A stretch of 64,000 nt of DNA, taken from Streptococcus gallolyticus subsp. gallolyticus DSM 16831 (GTDB taxonomy: Bacteria > Bacillota > Bacilli > Lactobacillales > Streptococcaceae). Made by a program: the position numbers and the translations under genes. Positions 46,047 through 58,017 of this stretch are shown here, piece after piece (the stretch's first letter is position 1; every line of letters starts with the position of its first letter). Where the stretch lies: positions 824,001-888,000 of the forward strand of contig NZ_CP018822.1 in NCBI RefSeq assembly GCF_002000985.1. The letters are read 5' to 3'. The notes beneath the pieces were generated by a model. The model did no database searches and had not been told where the DNA came from. It saw only the letters and a program-made list of their open reading frames with translations.

Positions 46047-48443
46047 ATGAAGTTAACAAAAGAAGAATTTATTCGCGATTTTAAAGACACACTCCACGAA
46101 GAACAATTGATTAAAGTCCCCGATGCGACGCCTGCGGAACTTTTTACCTCACTCGCTCAAACGGTACGCAAATATTACACACCTCTCTGGCTAGAACGCA
46201 ACCGAAAAATTTCTGAAAATCATGAAAAAGTTGCTTACTATTTTTCAATTGAATTTCTACCAGGACGCATGCTTGAAACTAATTTACTGAATCTTGGTAT
46301 TTTAGATATTGTCAAAGAAGCTTTTGCTGAATTGAATGTTGATTTTGACGCTGTGAAAAATGCAGAGCATGATATGGCATTAGGAAATGGTGGCTTAGGA
46401 CGTTTAGCGGCAGCATTCATGGATTCACTAGCAACGACAGGTTATCCAGGTTTTGGTAATGGCTTGCGTTACAAATACGGTTTATTTAAGCAACGCATTG
46501 TTGATGGTTACCAAGTTGAATTGCCAGATTCATGGTTTGGTTCTATCGGAAATGTTTGGGAAACCCGAAAAGACCATGATACCGTTGAAGTCAAGTTGTT
46601 TGGTGATGTGTATTTGCAGGCTGATAAGGACGGCAAACTTAGCCCAGTTTACAACAATGCTCAAATTTTGCGTGCGGTGCCATATGATGTTCCGCAACTC
46701 GGCTATCAAAATGATATTGTCAATAATCTACGCCTTTGGGATGTCGAAATTCCAGAAGAATACGAGCTCGATTACCCAACAATTGCTGACCGTCGAAGTG
46801 TTCAAGACATTACCTCTATCCTTTATCCAGACGATTCAAGCTACGAAGGGAAACAATTACGCTTGGTGCAAGAATACTTTATGACAAGCGCTGGATTGCA
46901 AACAATCATTAAATCATACCTCAAACAAGGGTTGCCATTGGAAAAAATTCATGAAAAAGTTTCTGTTCATATCAATGACACTCACCCTGCTGTCGCACCT
47001 GCCGAGTTCATGCGTCTGCTTGTTGATGAGTATCGCCTTGAATGGGATGTCGCTTGGGATGTTACAACAAAGACAATGAGTTACACCAACCATACCATTC
47101 TCGCAGAAGCTCTCGAAAAATGGGATGCCGAACTTTTCAAAAAAGTCTTACCACGTGTCTATCAAATTATTCTTGAAATCGATAACCGTTTTGTTTCAGA
47201 CATGGCAAGCGATGGCGTTGCTCCTCAGATTATTGAAAATACACGTATTGTAAAAGACGGCTTGATTCACATGGCTAATCTAGCTATTATCGGTGGTTAT
47301 TCTGTCAACGGTGTTGCTAAACTTCACACAGAACTCCTGAAGGAAGATACTTTACGTGATTTCTATAATCTCTATCCTGAAAAATTCAATAATAAAACCA
47401 ATGGTATCGTTCAACGTCGTTGGACACAAATCGCAGATCAACCACTTTCTAAAACCATTGACAAATGGATTGGCAGTGGCTGGAGAAGTGATATCCATGA
47501 ATTGCGTAAGCTTAATGACCTTGTTGACAATCCAGAAGTTTTAAATGATTTTTATCACGTTAAACAAGAAGCTAAAGCACGTTTGGCTGCTTATATTAAA
47601 GAAACAACAGGTATAGAAGTTTCAACAGACGCTATCTTTGATGTTCAAGTAAAACGCCTGCATGCCTATAAACGCCAACTGTTAAATGTTCTCAATATTA
47701 TCAAACAATATTGGGATTTAAAAGACAATCCTGATAAAGATATCGTACCGCATGTTTACATTTTCGGTGCAAAAGCAGCACCAGGCTACCATTTTGCAAA
47801 ATCAGTCATCAAAGTGATTAATGAATTAGCTAATTTAATCAATAACGATAGTAGCTTAAATGGCAAACTTAAAGTTGTTTTCCTTGAAAATTATAATGTC
47901 AGCCTTGCGGAATTAATTATACCAGCAGCAAATGTATCTGAACAAATTTCACTAGCTTCCAAAGAAGCATCTGGAACCTCTAACATGAAGTTTATGATGA
48001 CAGGTGCCATTACCTTGGCAACACTGGACGGAGCTAATATTGAAATTAAAGATGAAGTTGGCAGCGATAATATTGTCATCTTTGGTATGGATAAAGATGA
48101 TGTCTATCGTCATTATGAACGCCATGATTACTATTCACGTAGTATTTATGAAAATAATCCGATTATTCGACGTGTTGTTGACAGCTTTATCAATGGTACC
48201 ATTCCAAATATTCAAGGTGAAGGAACAGAAATTTATGAATCTCTGATTACGCACAATGATGAGTATTTCTTGCTTGAAGATTTCACAGCCTATGTGGAAG
48301 CCCAAGAAAAGATTGACCAGCTCTACCGCAATCAAGAGCAATGGATGCGCATGAGCCTTATCAATATTGCAAATTCTGACAAGTTCACCTCAGATGATAC
48401 CATTACTCAATACGCTAAAGAAATATGGCAATTGAAAAACTAA
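46047..48443 (+). CDS. glgP: Glycogen/maltodextrin phosphorylase
   Basis: A 798-residue GT35 phosphorylase releasing glucose-1-phosphate from alpha-1,4 chain ends. The pyridoxal-phosphate lysine is Lys648 in EASGTSNMKFMMTGA; ALGNGGLGRLAAAFMDS and HINDTHPAVAPAEFMRLL are family motifs. Last gene of the glg operon, so synthesis and breakdown enzymes share one transcript. Ends before a terminator at 48586. Confidence 0.97.
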   Translation: MKLTKEEFIRDFKDTLHEEQLIKVPDATPAELFTSLAQTVRKYYTPLWLERNRKISENHEKVAYYFSIEFLPGRMLETNLLNLGILDIVKEAFAELNVDFDAVKNAEHDMALGNGGLGRLAAAFMDSLATTGYPGFGNGLRYKYGLFKQRIVDGYQVELPDSWFGSIGNVWETRKDHDTVEVKLFGDVYLQADKDGKLSPVYNNAQILRAVPYDVPQLGYQNDIVNNLRLWDVEIPEEYELDYPTIADRRSVQDITSILYPDDSSYEGKQLRLVQEYFMTSAGLQTIIKSYLKQGLPLEKIHEKVSVHINDTHPAVAPAEFMRLLVDEYRLEWDVAWDVTTKTMSYTNHTILAEALEKWDAELFKKVLPRVYQIILEIDNRFVSDMASDGVAPQIIENTRIVKDGLIHMANLAIIGGYSVNGVAKLHTELLKEDTLRDFYNLYPEKFNNKTNGIVQRRWTQIADQPLSKTIDKWIGSGWRSDIHELRKLNDLVDNPEVLNDFYHVKQEAKARLAAYIKETTGIEVSTDAIFDVQVKRLHAYKRQLLNVLNIIKQYWDLKDNPDKDIVPHVYIFGAKAAPGYHFAKSVIKVINELANLINNDSSLNGKLKVVFLENYNVSLAELIIPAANVSEQISLASKEASGTSNMKFMMTGAITLATLDGANIEIKDEVGSDNIVIFGMDKDDVYRHYERHDYYSRSIYENNPIIRRVVDSFINGTIPNIQGEGTEIYESLITHNDEYFLLEDFTAYVEAQEKIDQLYRNQEQWMRMSLINIANSDKFTSDDTITQYAKEIWQLKN

Positions 48444-48479
48444 AAATGAGGTTCTTACCTACTTGATCTAGTAAAAATA

Positions 48480-48493
48480 TGAAAACATTTCCA
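48480..48493 (+). promoter_or_regulatory. cre-like site between glgP and atpE
   Basis: TGAAAACATTTCCA matches the cre pattern except CG to CA. It is 200 bases before the atp promoter, so relevance is doubtful. Confidence 0.3.
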
Positions 48494-48585
48494 TAGAGTT
48501 TTCACAAAGAAGTCCTTTTTAGGACATTGTTTGTATAGAAAAACTCCCATAAAATGTTATTTATAATAGGAAGAAAACCCTAATG

Positions 48586-48617
48586 AAGAAGCGATTTCGG
48601 TCGTTTCTTTATTTTTA
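48586..48617 (+). terminator. Terminator of the glg operon
   Basis: AAGAAGCGA / TCGTTTCTT stem with one G-U pair, 6-nt loop and T-rich tail. The rest of the 300-base gap to atpE holds only cre-like sequences and the atp promoter. Confidence 0.65.
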
Positions 48618-48652
48618 TTTGAAAAAACTAAACAAAGGTTAAGAATGAAATA

Positions 48653-48666
48653 GAAAAACGTTTCCA
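48653..48666 (+). promoter_or_regulatory. cre-like site upstream of the atp promoter
   Basis: GAAAAACGTTTCCA; its complement TGGAAACGTTTTTC matches the cre core at most positions. It ends 16 bases before the -35 of the ATPase operon. Confidence 0.45.
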
Positions 48667-48681
48667 AAAATCGCGATTTCA

Positions 48682-48710
48682 TTGACAATTTCCTAAAATA
48701 GGACTAAAAT
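48682..48710 (+). promoter_or_regulatory. Promoter of the atp operon
   Basis: TTGACA, 17-nt spacer, TAAAAT, about 36 bases before atpE. Consensus -35 fits strong expression. Confidence 0.85.
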
Positions 48711-48745
48711 AACGAGGTAAAAAATTTTAAAAGGAGATTCATATC

Positions 48746-48949
48746 ATGTTGAATTTAAAAATCTTAGCACTTGGTATCGCCGTACTAGGGGTTAGTCTTG
48801 GTGAAGGTATCCTCGTTGCCAACATCGCTAAATCTGCTGCACGTCAACCAGAAATGTACAGCAAATTGCAAACCCTTATGATCATGGGGGTAGCCTTTAT
48901 TGAAGGTACTTTCTTCGTTCTTCTTGCATCAACATTCTTCGTTGGTTAA
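48746..48949 (+). CDS. atpE: F-type ATPase subunit c
   Basis: A 67-residue two-helix hairpin of the Fo rotor ring. The proton-carrying carboxylate is the Glu in GVAFIEGTFF of helix 2; the polar loop is AARQPE. Slightly shorter than average, normal for streptococci. First in the operon, ahead of atpB, an order characteristic of streptococci and lactococci. Strong Shine-Dalgarno AAGGAG. Confidence 0.97.
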   Translation: MLNLKILALGIAVLGVSLGEGILVANIAKSAARQPEMYSKLQTLMIMGVAFIEGTFFVLLASTFFVG

Positions 48950-48987
48950 ATCTAACAAAGAATCTATAAAAAGAAGGAGGGGTAGAG

Positions 48988-49701
48988 TTGGAAACATCTG
49001 TAAATCCAACAGCGCAATTCTTTGGTATTGAGTTCGACTTGACCATTCTCGCGATGTCTCTCTTGACGGTGCTAGTAGCCTTTGTTCTTATTTTTTGGTT
49101 CAGCCGCAATATGCAACTAAAACCAAAAGGAAAACAAAATGTTTTAGAGTGGGTATATGAGTTCGTTCAAGGAATCATTAGGCCTAATCTTGGACGTTAT
49201 ACTAGCAATTACAGTCTCCTCTTCTTTGGATTGTTCTTTTTCTTATTGATTGCCAATAACATAGGTTTACTTACAAAACTTGAAGTCGGTGATTATAACC
49301 TTTGGTCATCTCCAACTTCAAACGCTGCCTACAACTTTGGATTAGCATTGCTGATTGCTGTTGTTGTCCATGTTGAAGGTATTCGTAAGAATGGTATCAA
49401 AGAATACCTAAAAGAATATTTATCTCCAACACCAGTAATGTTGCCGATGAACATTCTCGAAGAATTTACCAATGTTATCTCATTAACATTACGTTTGTAT
49501 GGTAATATTTTTGCGGGTGAAATTGTGTTGAGCTTGCTTGTGCAATTTGCACACTACAATATCGTAGCTGTACCATTTGCATTTATTTTAAATATGCTTT
49601 GGACAGGGTTCTCAATTTTCATCTCAGCAATCCAAGCTTACGTATTTGTAATGTTGTCATCAACTTATGTTGGTAAAAAAGTAAATCACGAAGAAGAATA
49701 A
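48988..49701 (+). CDS. atpB: F-type ATPase subunit a
   Basis: A 237-residue membrane subunit forming the proton half-channels with the c-ring. The essential arginine lies in [15 protein letters not shown]. Five to six membrane helices. Translation begins at TTG, with AAGGAGGGG upstream at ideal distance; no ATG is available nearby. Confidence 0.96.
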   Translation: METSVNPTAQFFGIEFDLTILAMSLLTVLVAFVLIFWFSRNMQLKPKGKQNVLEWVYEFVQGIIRPNLGRYTSNYSLLFFGLFFFLLIANNIGLLTKLEVGDYNLWSSPTSNAAYNFGLALLIAVVVHVEGIRKNGIKEYLKEYLSPTPVMLPMNILEEFTNVISLTLRLYGNIFAGEIVLSLLVQFAHYNIVAVPFAFILNMLWTGFSIFISAIQAYVFVMLSSTYVGKKVNHEEE

Positions 49702-49722
49702 TAAGAAAGGAGAAAGTATATT

Positions 49723-50220
49723 ATGTCAACTCTTATCAATAGTACAAGTCTTGGTAACATTATTATCGTAACTGGCTCTTTTCTTCTCTTGCTTGTTCTC
49801 ATTAAAATTTTTGCTTGGGAACAATTAACAGGAGTTTTCAAAGCTCGTGAAGAAAAAATCTCTAACGATATTGATGGCGCAGAAGCTGCTCGTGAAAAAG
49901 CAGAAGCATTAGCTGCTAAACGCCAAGAAGAGTTAGCTGGCGCTCGTACAGAGGCAACACAAATTATTGATGATGCCAAAGAAACAGGTAAAAATCAAGA
50001 GGCTAAAATCGTTGCAGAAGCACGCGAAGAAGCAAGCCGCTTGAAAGCTAAAGCTAATCAAGATATTGAACAAAGTAAAGCAGAAGCTCTTTCAAGTGTT
50101 AAGAGTGATGTTGCTGATTTGACTGTTCTTTTAGCAGAAAAAATCATGACAACTAACCTTGACAAAGAAGCTCAAAGCAATCTCATTGATAGCTATCTTG
50201 ACAAGCTAGGAGATGCCTAA
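49723..50220 (+). CDS. atpF: F-type ATPase subunit b
   Basis: A 165-residue peripheral stalk subunit: one N-terminal membrane helix ([20 protein letters not shown]) then a long charged coiled coil rich in Ala, Glu and Lys. Its final A shares the ATG region of atpH (TAATGG overlap). Confidence 0.96.
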   Translation: MSTLINSTSLGNIIIVTGSFLLLLVLIKIFAWEQLTGVFKAREEKISNDIDGAEAAREKAEALAAKRQEELAGARTEATQIIDDAKETGKNQEAKIVAEAREEASRLKAKANQDIEQSKAEALSSVKSDVADLTVLLAEKIMTTNLDKEAQSNLIDSYLDKLGDA

Positions 50221-50756
50221 TGGATAAAAAGACACAAGCTCTTGTTGAGCAATATGCGAAAAGTCTCGTAGAAATTGCTATTGAAAAAGACAGTTTAGCT
50301 GAACTCCAATCAGAAACAGAAGCTTTGTTGTCTGTTTTTGAAGAGACAAACTTAGCTAACTTTTTGTCAAGTTTAGTCGTTTCACGTGATGAAAAAGTAA
50401 AACTTGTTAGGTTACTTCAAGAGTCTAGTTCAGTATATATGAACAATTTTCTTGAGGTAATTTTACAAAACGAACGAGAAGCGTTCCTAAAAGACATTTT
50501 AGAAGGTGTTCAAAAAGATTTTGTTATTGCAACTAATCAACACGACATTGTTGTGACAACGGCAGTAGCTTTAACAGATGAACAAAAAGAACGTATTCTA
50601 GCTTTGGTTGCTGAAAAATTCGGTGTTAAAGCTGGAAAACTCGTTGAAAACATTGACGAATCAATCCTCGGTGGATTTATCATTAATGTTAACAATAAAG
50701 TAATCGACACAAGCATTCGTCGTCAATTACAAACATTTAAAATGAATTTGAAATAG
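50220..50756 (+). CDS. atpH: F-type ATPase subunit delta
   Basis: A 178-residue stalk subunit linking b to the alpha/beta crown. N-terminal six-helix domain (YAKSLVEIA) and C-terminal motif KLVENIDESILGGFIINVNNKVIDTSIRRQL are standard. Confidence 0.96.
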   Translation: MDKKTQALVEQYAKSLVEIAIEKDSLAELQSETEALLSVFEETNLANFLSSLVVSRDEKVKLVRLLQESSSVYMNNFLEVILQNEREAFLKDILEGVQKDFVIATNQHDIVVTTAVALTDEQKERILALVAEKFGVKAGKLVENIDESILGGFIINVNNKVIDTSIRRQLQTFKMNLK

Positions 50757-50768
50757 AAAGTGGTGTGA

Positions 50769-52277
<1,509 letters not shown>

Positions 52278-52291
52278 GAGGGAGGTAGCAT

Positions 52292-53170
52292 ATGGCAGGC
52301 TCTCTTAGTGAAATCAAAGGGAAAATTATTTCAACTCAGAAAACAAGTCATATCACTGGTGCCATGCAAATGGTATCAGCTGCAAAATTGACTAAATCTG
52401 AGCAAGCAGCACAAGATTTCCAAATCTATGCTTCAAAAATTCGCCAAATTACTACGGATTTATTGAAATCAGAACTTATTAATGGTTCAAAAAATCCAAT
52501 GTTAGCCGCACGTCCAGTTAAAAAGACAGGTTACATTGTGATTACATCTGATAAAGGACTTGTTGGTGGGTATAATTCTAAAATCTTGAAAGCTATGATG
52601 GATCTTATTCAAGAATATCATGCTGAAGATGATAATTATGCTATTATTGCCATCGGTGGTATCGGAGCAGATTTCTTTAAAGCACGTGGTATGAATGTTG
52701 TATTTGAATTGCGTGGTTTGGAAGATCAGCCATCATTTGAACAAGTCGGCAATATCATTTCAAAATCTGTTGAAATGTATAAAAACGAATTGTTTGATGA
52801 ATTATATGTATGTTACAATCACCATGTGAACAGCTTGACAAGTCAAGTTCGTGTCCAACAAATGCTTCCAATTGCAGAATTAGATGCTGATGAAGCGGCA
52901 GAAGAAGGGACAACTGGTTTTGAGTTAGAACCAAGTCGTGAATTGATTTTGGAACAACTCTTACCACAATATACTGAAAGTCTCATTTATGGTGCCATTG
53001 TTGATGCGAAAACCGCTGAACATGCAGCTGGTATGACAGCTATGCAGACAGCGACTGATAATGCTAAAAACATTATCGCTGACTTAACGACACAATATAA
53101 CCGTGCTCGTCAAGCAACCATCACAAATGAAATTATTGAAATTGTAGCAGGTGCTAACGCACTAGAATAA
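52292..53170 (+). CDS. atpG: F-type ATPase subunit gamma
   Basis: A 292-residue central rotor shaft. N-terminal [29 protein letters not shown] and C-terminal [15 protein letters not shown]...[13 protein letters not shown] helices form the coiled coil. GGAGG Shine-Dalgarno. A 66-base gap to atpD holds a small hairpin (GTGAG / CTCAC, 53173-53193). Confidence 0.96.
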   Translation: MAGSLSEIKGKIISTQKTSHITGAMQMVSAAKLTKSEQAAQDFQIYASKIRQITTDLLKSELINGSKNPMLAARPVKKTGYIVITSDKGLVGGYNSKILKAMMDLIQEYHAEDDNYAIIAIGGIGADFFKARGMNVVFELRGLEDQPSFEQVGNIISKSVEMYKNELFDELYVCYNHHVNSLTSQVRVQQMLPIAELDADEAAEEGTTGFELEPSRELILEQLLPQYTESLIYGAIVDAKTAEHAAGMTAMQTATDNAKNIIADLTTQYNRARQATITNEIIEIVAGANALE

Positions 53171-53224
53171 AAGTGAGTATTTAATTCGCTCACGAAAACG
53201 GGATTGAATTCCTAAAAAATCTAA

Positions 53225-54643
<1,419 letters not shown>

Positions 54644-54655
54644 TGAGGTGATACC

Positions 54656-55072
54656 ATGATATATATGACTGTTCAGGTAGTAACACCAGATGGTATCCGC
54701 TATGATCACCATGCTAATTTTATTTCAGTAAAAACACCAGATGGTGAAATGGGGATTTTGCCAGAACACATTAACCTCATTGCTCCGCTTACTGTCCACG
54801 AAATGAAAATTCGTCGTATTGATGATGATAATCACGTGGATTGGGTGGCTATCAACGGTGGTATTATTGAAGTGAAAGACAATCTTGTGACAATTGTTGC
54901 AGACTCTGCAGAACGTGAACGCGATATTGATGTTAGCCGTGCAGAACGTGCTAAGATTCGCGCAGAACGCAAATTGGAACAAGCTCAAAGTACTCACGAT
55001 ATTGACGAAGTACGCCGTGCACAAGTTGCGCTTCGTCGTGCTTTGAACCGTATCAGTGTTGGTAATAAATAA
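54656..55072 (+). CDS. atpC: F-type ATPase subunit epsilon
   Basis: A 138-residue regulatory rotor subunit: N-terminal beta-sandwich ([34 protein letters not shown]) and C-terminal helical hairpin that inhibits ATP hydrolysis. GAGGTG lies 5 bases before the chosen ATG; an ATG three codons later is a possible alternative. Last gene of the operon, followed by a terminator. Confidence 0.95.
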   Translation: MIYMTVQVVTPDGIRYDHHANFISVKTPDGEMGILPEHINLIAPLTVHEMKIRRIDDDNHVDWVAINGGIIEVKDNLVTIVADSAERERDIDVSRAERAKIRAERKLEQAQSTHDIDEVRRAQVALRRALNRISVGNK

Positions 55073-55076
55073 TCCT

Positions 55077-55103
55077 AAAAAGTCAGCTTTGCTGGCTTTT
55101 TTT
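55077..55103 (+). terminator. Terminator of the atp operon
   Basis: AAAGTCAGC / GCTGGCTTT with TTT loop and T run. Confidence 0.9.
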
Positions 55104-55124
55104 GTTGTGAGAAGCAAATTTTGC

Positions 55125-55130
55125 TATAAT
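55125..55130 (+). promoter_or_regulatory. -10 of the DUF1146 gene, leaderless
   Basis: TATAAT, 6 nt, then ATG; the intervening AAGGTT is too close to act as a Shine-Dalgarno. Confidence 0.65.
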
Positions 55131-55136
55131 AAGGTT

Positions 55137-55373
55137 ATGGAAATTTTAAATAGTACTGTGACCATTTTGTGTCATTTGATGTTCATTGCGATGACACATC
55201 AATTGCTTCGTCAGTTGTTTGATTGGTCTAAAATCATTAAAAATTCAGCGGAAAACGTTGGACGACTAAAAGTATTTATCTTGTTTTTAAGCATTGCTAT
55301 TGGTTATCTCGTCAGTCATTTTTTCCTAGAAATCATTACAATGAGTCAAACTCTTTTCTTGAGTTTTCAATAA
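55137..55373 (+). CDS. DUF1146 (YwzB-family) membrane protein
   Basis: A 78-residue protein with two hydrophobic helices (VTILCHLMFIAMTHQLL and VFILFLSIAIGYLVSHFFLEI) joined by a short charged loop DWSKIIKN. Resembles the DUF1146/YwzB family, commonly between atp genes and murA in Firmicutes; its function is unknown. Start at ATG 6 bases after TATAAT; longer in-frame extension would run into the atp terminator. Confidence 0.82.
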   Translation: MEILNSTVTILCHLMFIAMTHQLLRQLFDWSKIIKNSAENVGRLKVFILFLSIAIGYLVSHFFLEIITMSQTLFLSFQ

Positions 55374-55411
55374 AAGCAATAATTTGTAAACTATGATATA
55401 ATTTTAGGTAT

Positions 55412-55417
55412 TATAAT
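55412..55417 (+). promoter_or_regulatory. -10 of the second murA
   Basis: TATAAT followed by 6 nt and ATG at 55424. Confidence 0.6.
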
Positions 55418-55423
55418 ATAAGA

Positions 55424-56710
55424 ATGGAGTTCATTTTGGATAAAATTATTATTGAAGGTGGTAATACACGTTTGCAAGGAGAAGTAGTGATTGAAGGAGC
55501 TAAAAATGCTGTTCTTCCACTCTTGGCTGCAACAATTTTACCTGAGGAAGGAAAGACAATTTTAACCAATGTTCCAATCCTTTCAGATGTTTTTACGATG
55601 AATAATGTTGTCCGTGGGTTGAATATTCAAGTTGATTTTGATGAAGCTAACAATAAAATCGAAGTGGATGCTTCTGGTGATATTTTGGATATTGCTCCTT
55701 ACGAGTATGTTAGTAAGATGCGTGCTTCAATCGTTGTTTTAGGACCAATTTTAGCACGTAATGGACACGCTAAGGTTTCAATGCCTGGTGGTTGCACGAT
55801 TGGTAGCCGCCCAATTGACCTTCATCTTAAAGGTTTGGAGGCAATGGGAGCTAAGATTACGCAATCTGGTGGTGATATTACGGCAACTGTTGATGGTAAG
55901 CTCAAAGGGACAACTATTTACATGGATTTCCCATCTGTTGGGGCAACGCAAAACTTGATGATGGCGGCGACTTTAGCAGATGGTGTTACGATTATTGAAA
56001 ATGTGGCACGTGAGCCAGAAATCGTTGATTTGGCAATGCTACTCAATAAAATGGGAGCTAATGTTAGAGGTGCTGGTACAGAAACTTTGACTATCACTGG
56101 TGTTGATAGCCTTCATGGGGCAGAACATGATGTGGTTCAAGACCGTATTGAGGCTGGTACTTTTATGGTGGCAGCAGCCATGACATCAGGAAATGTTCTT
56201 ATCAAAGATGCTATCTGGGAACATAACCGTCCACTGATTTCAAAATTGATTGAAATGGGGGTTACTGTTGTTGATGAGGAAGATGGTATTCGTGTGATTG
56301 CTGATACGTCAACATTGCGACCTGTAACGGTTAAAACACTTCCACACCCTGGTTTTCCAACGGATATGCAAGCACAGTTTACAGCCTTGATGGCAGTCGT
56401 AGATGGCGAATCAACGATGATTGAAACTGTTTTTGAGAATCGTTTCCAACATTTGGAAGAAATGCGCCGTATGGGCTTGCAATCGGAAATTTTGCGAGAT
56501 ACGGCTATGATTCACGGTGGTAAAGAACTCCAAGGAGCACCTGTGATGTCAACGGACCTTCGTGCGAGTGCAGCTCTGATTTTGACAGGAATGGTTGCTA
56601 AAGGAACAACGACTGTCGGAAAATTGGTTCACCTTGACCGTGGGTATTATAAATTCCATGAAAAATTGGCTAAACTCGGTGCAAATATTAAACGCGTAAG
56701 TGAGGCTTAA
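55424..56710 (+). CDS. murA: UDP-N-acetylglucosamine 1-carboxyvinyltransferase (paralogue 2)
   Basis: A 428-residue MurA-family enzyme with GAKNAVLPLLAAT and catalytic Cys124 (SMPGGCTIGSRPIDLH). Two starts compete. ATG at 55424 gives MEFILDKIIIEGG and lies 6 bases after TATAAT, as in the other leaderless genes here. TTG at 55436 gives MDKIIIEGG, the usual family start, with TGGAG upstream, but that would be unusually close to the promoter. I chose the ATG. Followed 2 bases later by epuA. Sister of the copy at 28751. Confidence 0.94.
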   Translation: MEFILDKIIIEGGNTRLQGEVVIEGAKNAVLPLLAATILPEEGKTILTNVPILSDVFTMNNVVRGLNIQVDFDEANNKIEVDASGDILDIAPYEYVSKMRASIVVLGPILARNGHAKVSMPGGCTIGSRPIDLHLKGLEAMGAKITQSGGDITATVDGKLKGTTIYMDFPSVGATQNLMMAATLADGVTIIENVAREPEIVDLAMLLNKMGANVRGAGTETLTITGVDSLHGAEHDVVQDRIEAGTFMVAAAMTSGNVLIKDAIWEHNRPLISKLIEMGVTVVDEEDGIRVIADTSTLRPVTVKTLPHPGFPTDMQAQFTALMAVVDGESTMIETVFENRFQHLEEMRRMGLQSEILRDTAMIHGGKELQGAPVMSTDLRASAALILTGMVAKGTTTVGKLVHLDRGYYKFHEKLAKLGANIKRVSEA

Positions 56711-56712
56711 AA

Positions 56713-56901
56713 ATGACAAGTGGCTGGAAATATGTAACCAAACAACTCGTTTTAATTTTGGTAATTGCTCTTTTGTGTTGTTTATTTTTGGCAATTGGTT
56801 TGATGATTGGCTATGGCATCATTGGTGAAGGCAAAAATCCATTTGCAATTTTATCTTTGGATAAATGGCAATCGATTATTGGAAAATTTACTGGAAATTA
56901 A
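56713..56901 (+). CDS. epuA: EpuA-family small membrane protein
   Basis: A 62-residue protein with one strong membrane helix (LVLILVIALLCCLFLAIGLMIGYGII) and a short extracellular tail. The murA-epuA-endA order is that of S. pneumoniae, where epuA lies upstream of the nuclease gene endA. The family is sometimes labelled as an RNA polymerase beta subunit, which the sequence does not support. Function unknown. Confidence 0.85.
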   Translation: MTSGWKYVTKQLVLILVIALLCCLFLAIGLMIGYGIIGEGKNPFAILSLDKWQSIIGKFTGN

Positions 56902-57015
56902 TAAGGTTTATTTTAGTGATTGTCTTAGGAACAATTATTATTTAGAAGTGGGATAATCGGCTTTATGATTTGAAATAAAGTAACGGTTTTTCCGCTTTTT
57001 TGATGAAAGGAAATT

Positions 57016-57882
57016 ATGGCAAAGAAATCAAAATTGTCTAAACAGACAAAATCCCTGCTGTCTTTGGTGATTTTGTTAGTTGGTATTGGTACTGGTTGGG
57101 TGACGATATCAGATTCGAACGATCCGCTCAATCAAGTCGTTTCGTTAATTACTGGTGACTCCTCTTCTGAAATAACGTCAAATCAATCGAGTTCTGATTC
57201 AGCAACGCCAACACAAGCTTTAGCAGAGACGGTATTAACAGATAGTGTCAAAGAGCAGTTGGGAGCAAATATAGAATGGAATGGTGCGGGAGCCTATATT
57301 ATCAATGATAATCAAACATCCCTAAATGCAAAAGTTTCAAGTCAACCTTACGCCAACAACAAAACGAAAACGGTGCAAGGTCAGACTGTTCCAACGGTTG
57401 CTAATGCTTTGCTAAGTAAGTCAACTCGTCAATACAAAAGTCGTGAGGAGACTGGAAATGGCTCAACGTCTTGGACGCCAGCTGGTTGGCATCAAGTTCA
57501 AGACCTTTCAGGGACTTATAGCCATGCGGTAGATCGTGGTCATTTGCTTGGTTATGCTTTGGTCGGTGGTCTGAAAGGCTTTGATGCGTCAACGAGCAAC
57601 CCTGACAATGTGGCAACACAGACTGCCTGGGCAAACGAGGCAAATTCGGAAAGTTCAACTGGTCAAAATTACTATGAATCCCTTGTCCGCAAAGCTCTTG
57701 ACCAGAATAAACGAGTTCGTTACCGTGTTACCTTGATTTACGACGGTGATAATCTCTTAGCAAGCGGAACGCATTTGGAAGCCAAATCATCTGACGGTAG
57801 TTTAGAATTTAACGTCTTTGTTCCAAATGTGCAAAGCGGACTGACATTTGATTATTATTCAGGTCAAGTTAGTGTGAATTGA
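57016..57882 (+). CDS. endA: DNA-entry nuclease, membrane-anchored
   Basis: A 288-residue DNA/RNA non-specific endonuclease. N-terminal signal anchor ([19 protein letters not shown], 13-31), a Ser/Thr-rich linker to about 70, and the beta-beta-alpha metal nuclease domain with catalytic DRGH (173-176) and downstream [10 protein letters not shown] and GQNYYE segments. In pneumococcus EndA degrades one DNA strand during transformation and also cuts neutrophil traps. Presence suggests competence potential; the rest of the uptake machinery is outside this window. Good GAAAGGA start; terminator after. Confidence 0.93.
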   Translation: MAKKSKLSKQTKSLLSLVILLVGIGTGWVTISDSNDPLNQVVSLITGDSSSEITSNQSSSDSATPTQALAETVLTDSVKEQLGANIEWNGAGAYIINDNQTSLNAKVSSQPYANNKTKTVQGQTVPTVANALLSKSTRQYKSREETGNGSTSWTPAGWHQVQDLSGTYSHAVDRGHLLGYALVGGLKGFDASTSNPDNVATQTAWANEANSESSTGQNYYESLVRKALDQNKRVRYRVTLIYDGDNLLASGTHLEAKSSDGSLEFNVFVPNVQSGLTFDYYSGQVSVN

Positions 57883-57906
57883 GCATTATTATGTCATAAA
57901 CAAATG

Positions 57907-57936
57907 AAGCTGAGCATTTTTGTGCCAGCTTTTTTA
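57907..57936 (+). terminator. Terminator of endA
   Basis: AAGCTGAGCA / TGCCAGCTT imperfect stem and T run. Confidence 0.7.
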
Positions 57937-57956
57937 ATTTTTTTGAGGTAAAATCC

Positions 57957-57987
57957 TTGACTTAGAGTTGGTCTAAGGTTTTATAAT
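57957..57987 (+). promoter_or_regulatory. MerR-type promoter of the first reductase
   Basis: TTGACT, 19-nt spacer, TATAAT; the spacer contains CTTAGA-gttgg-TCTAAG. Likely target of the MerR regulator at 60072. Confidence 0.8.
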
Positions 57988-58017
57988 GAAAGTAGCTTCA
58001 AAGAAAGGAATAAATTT

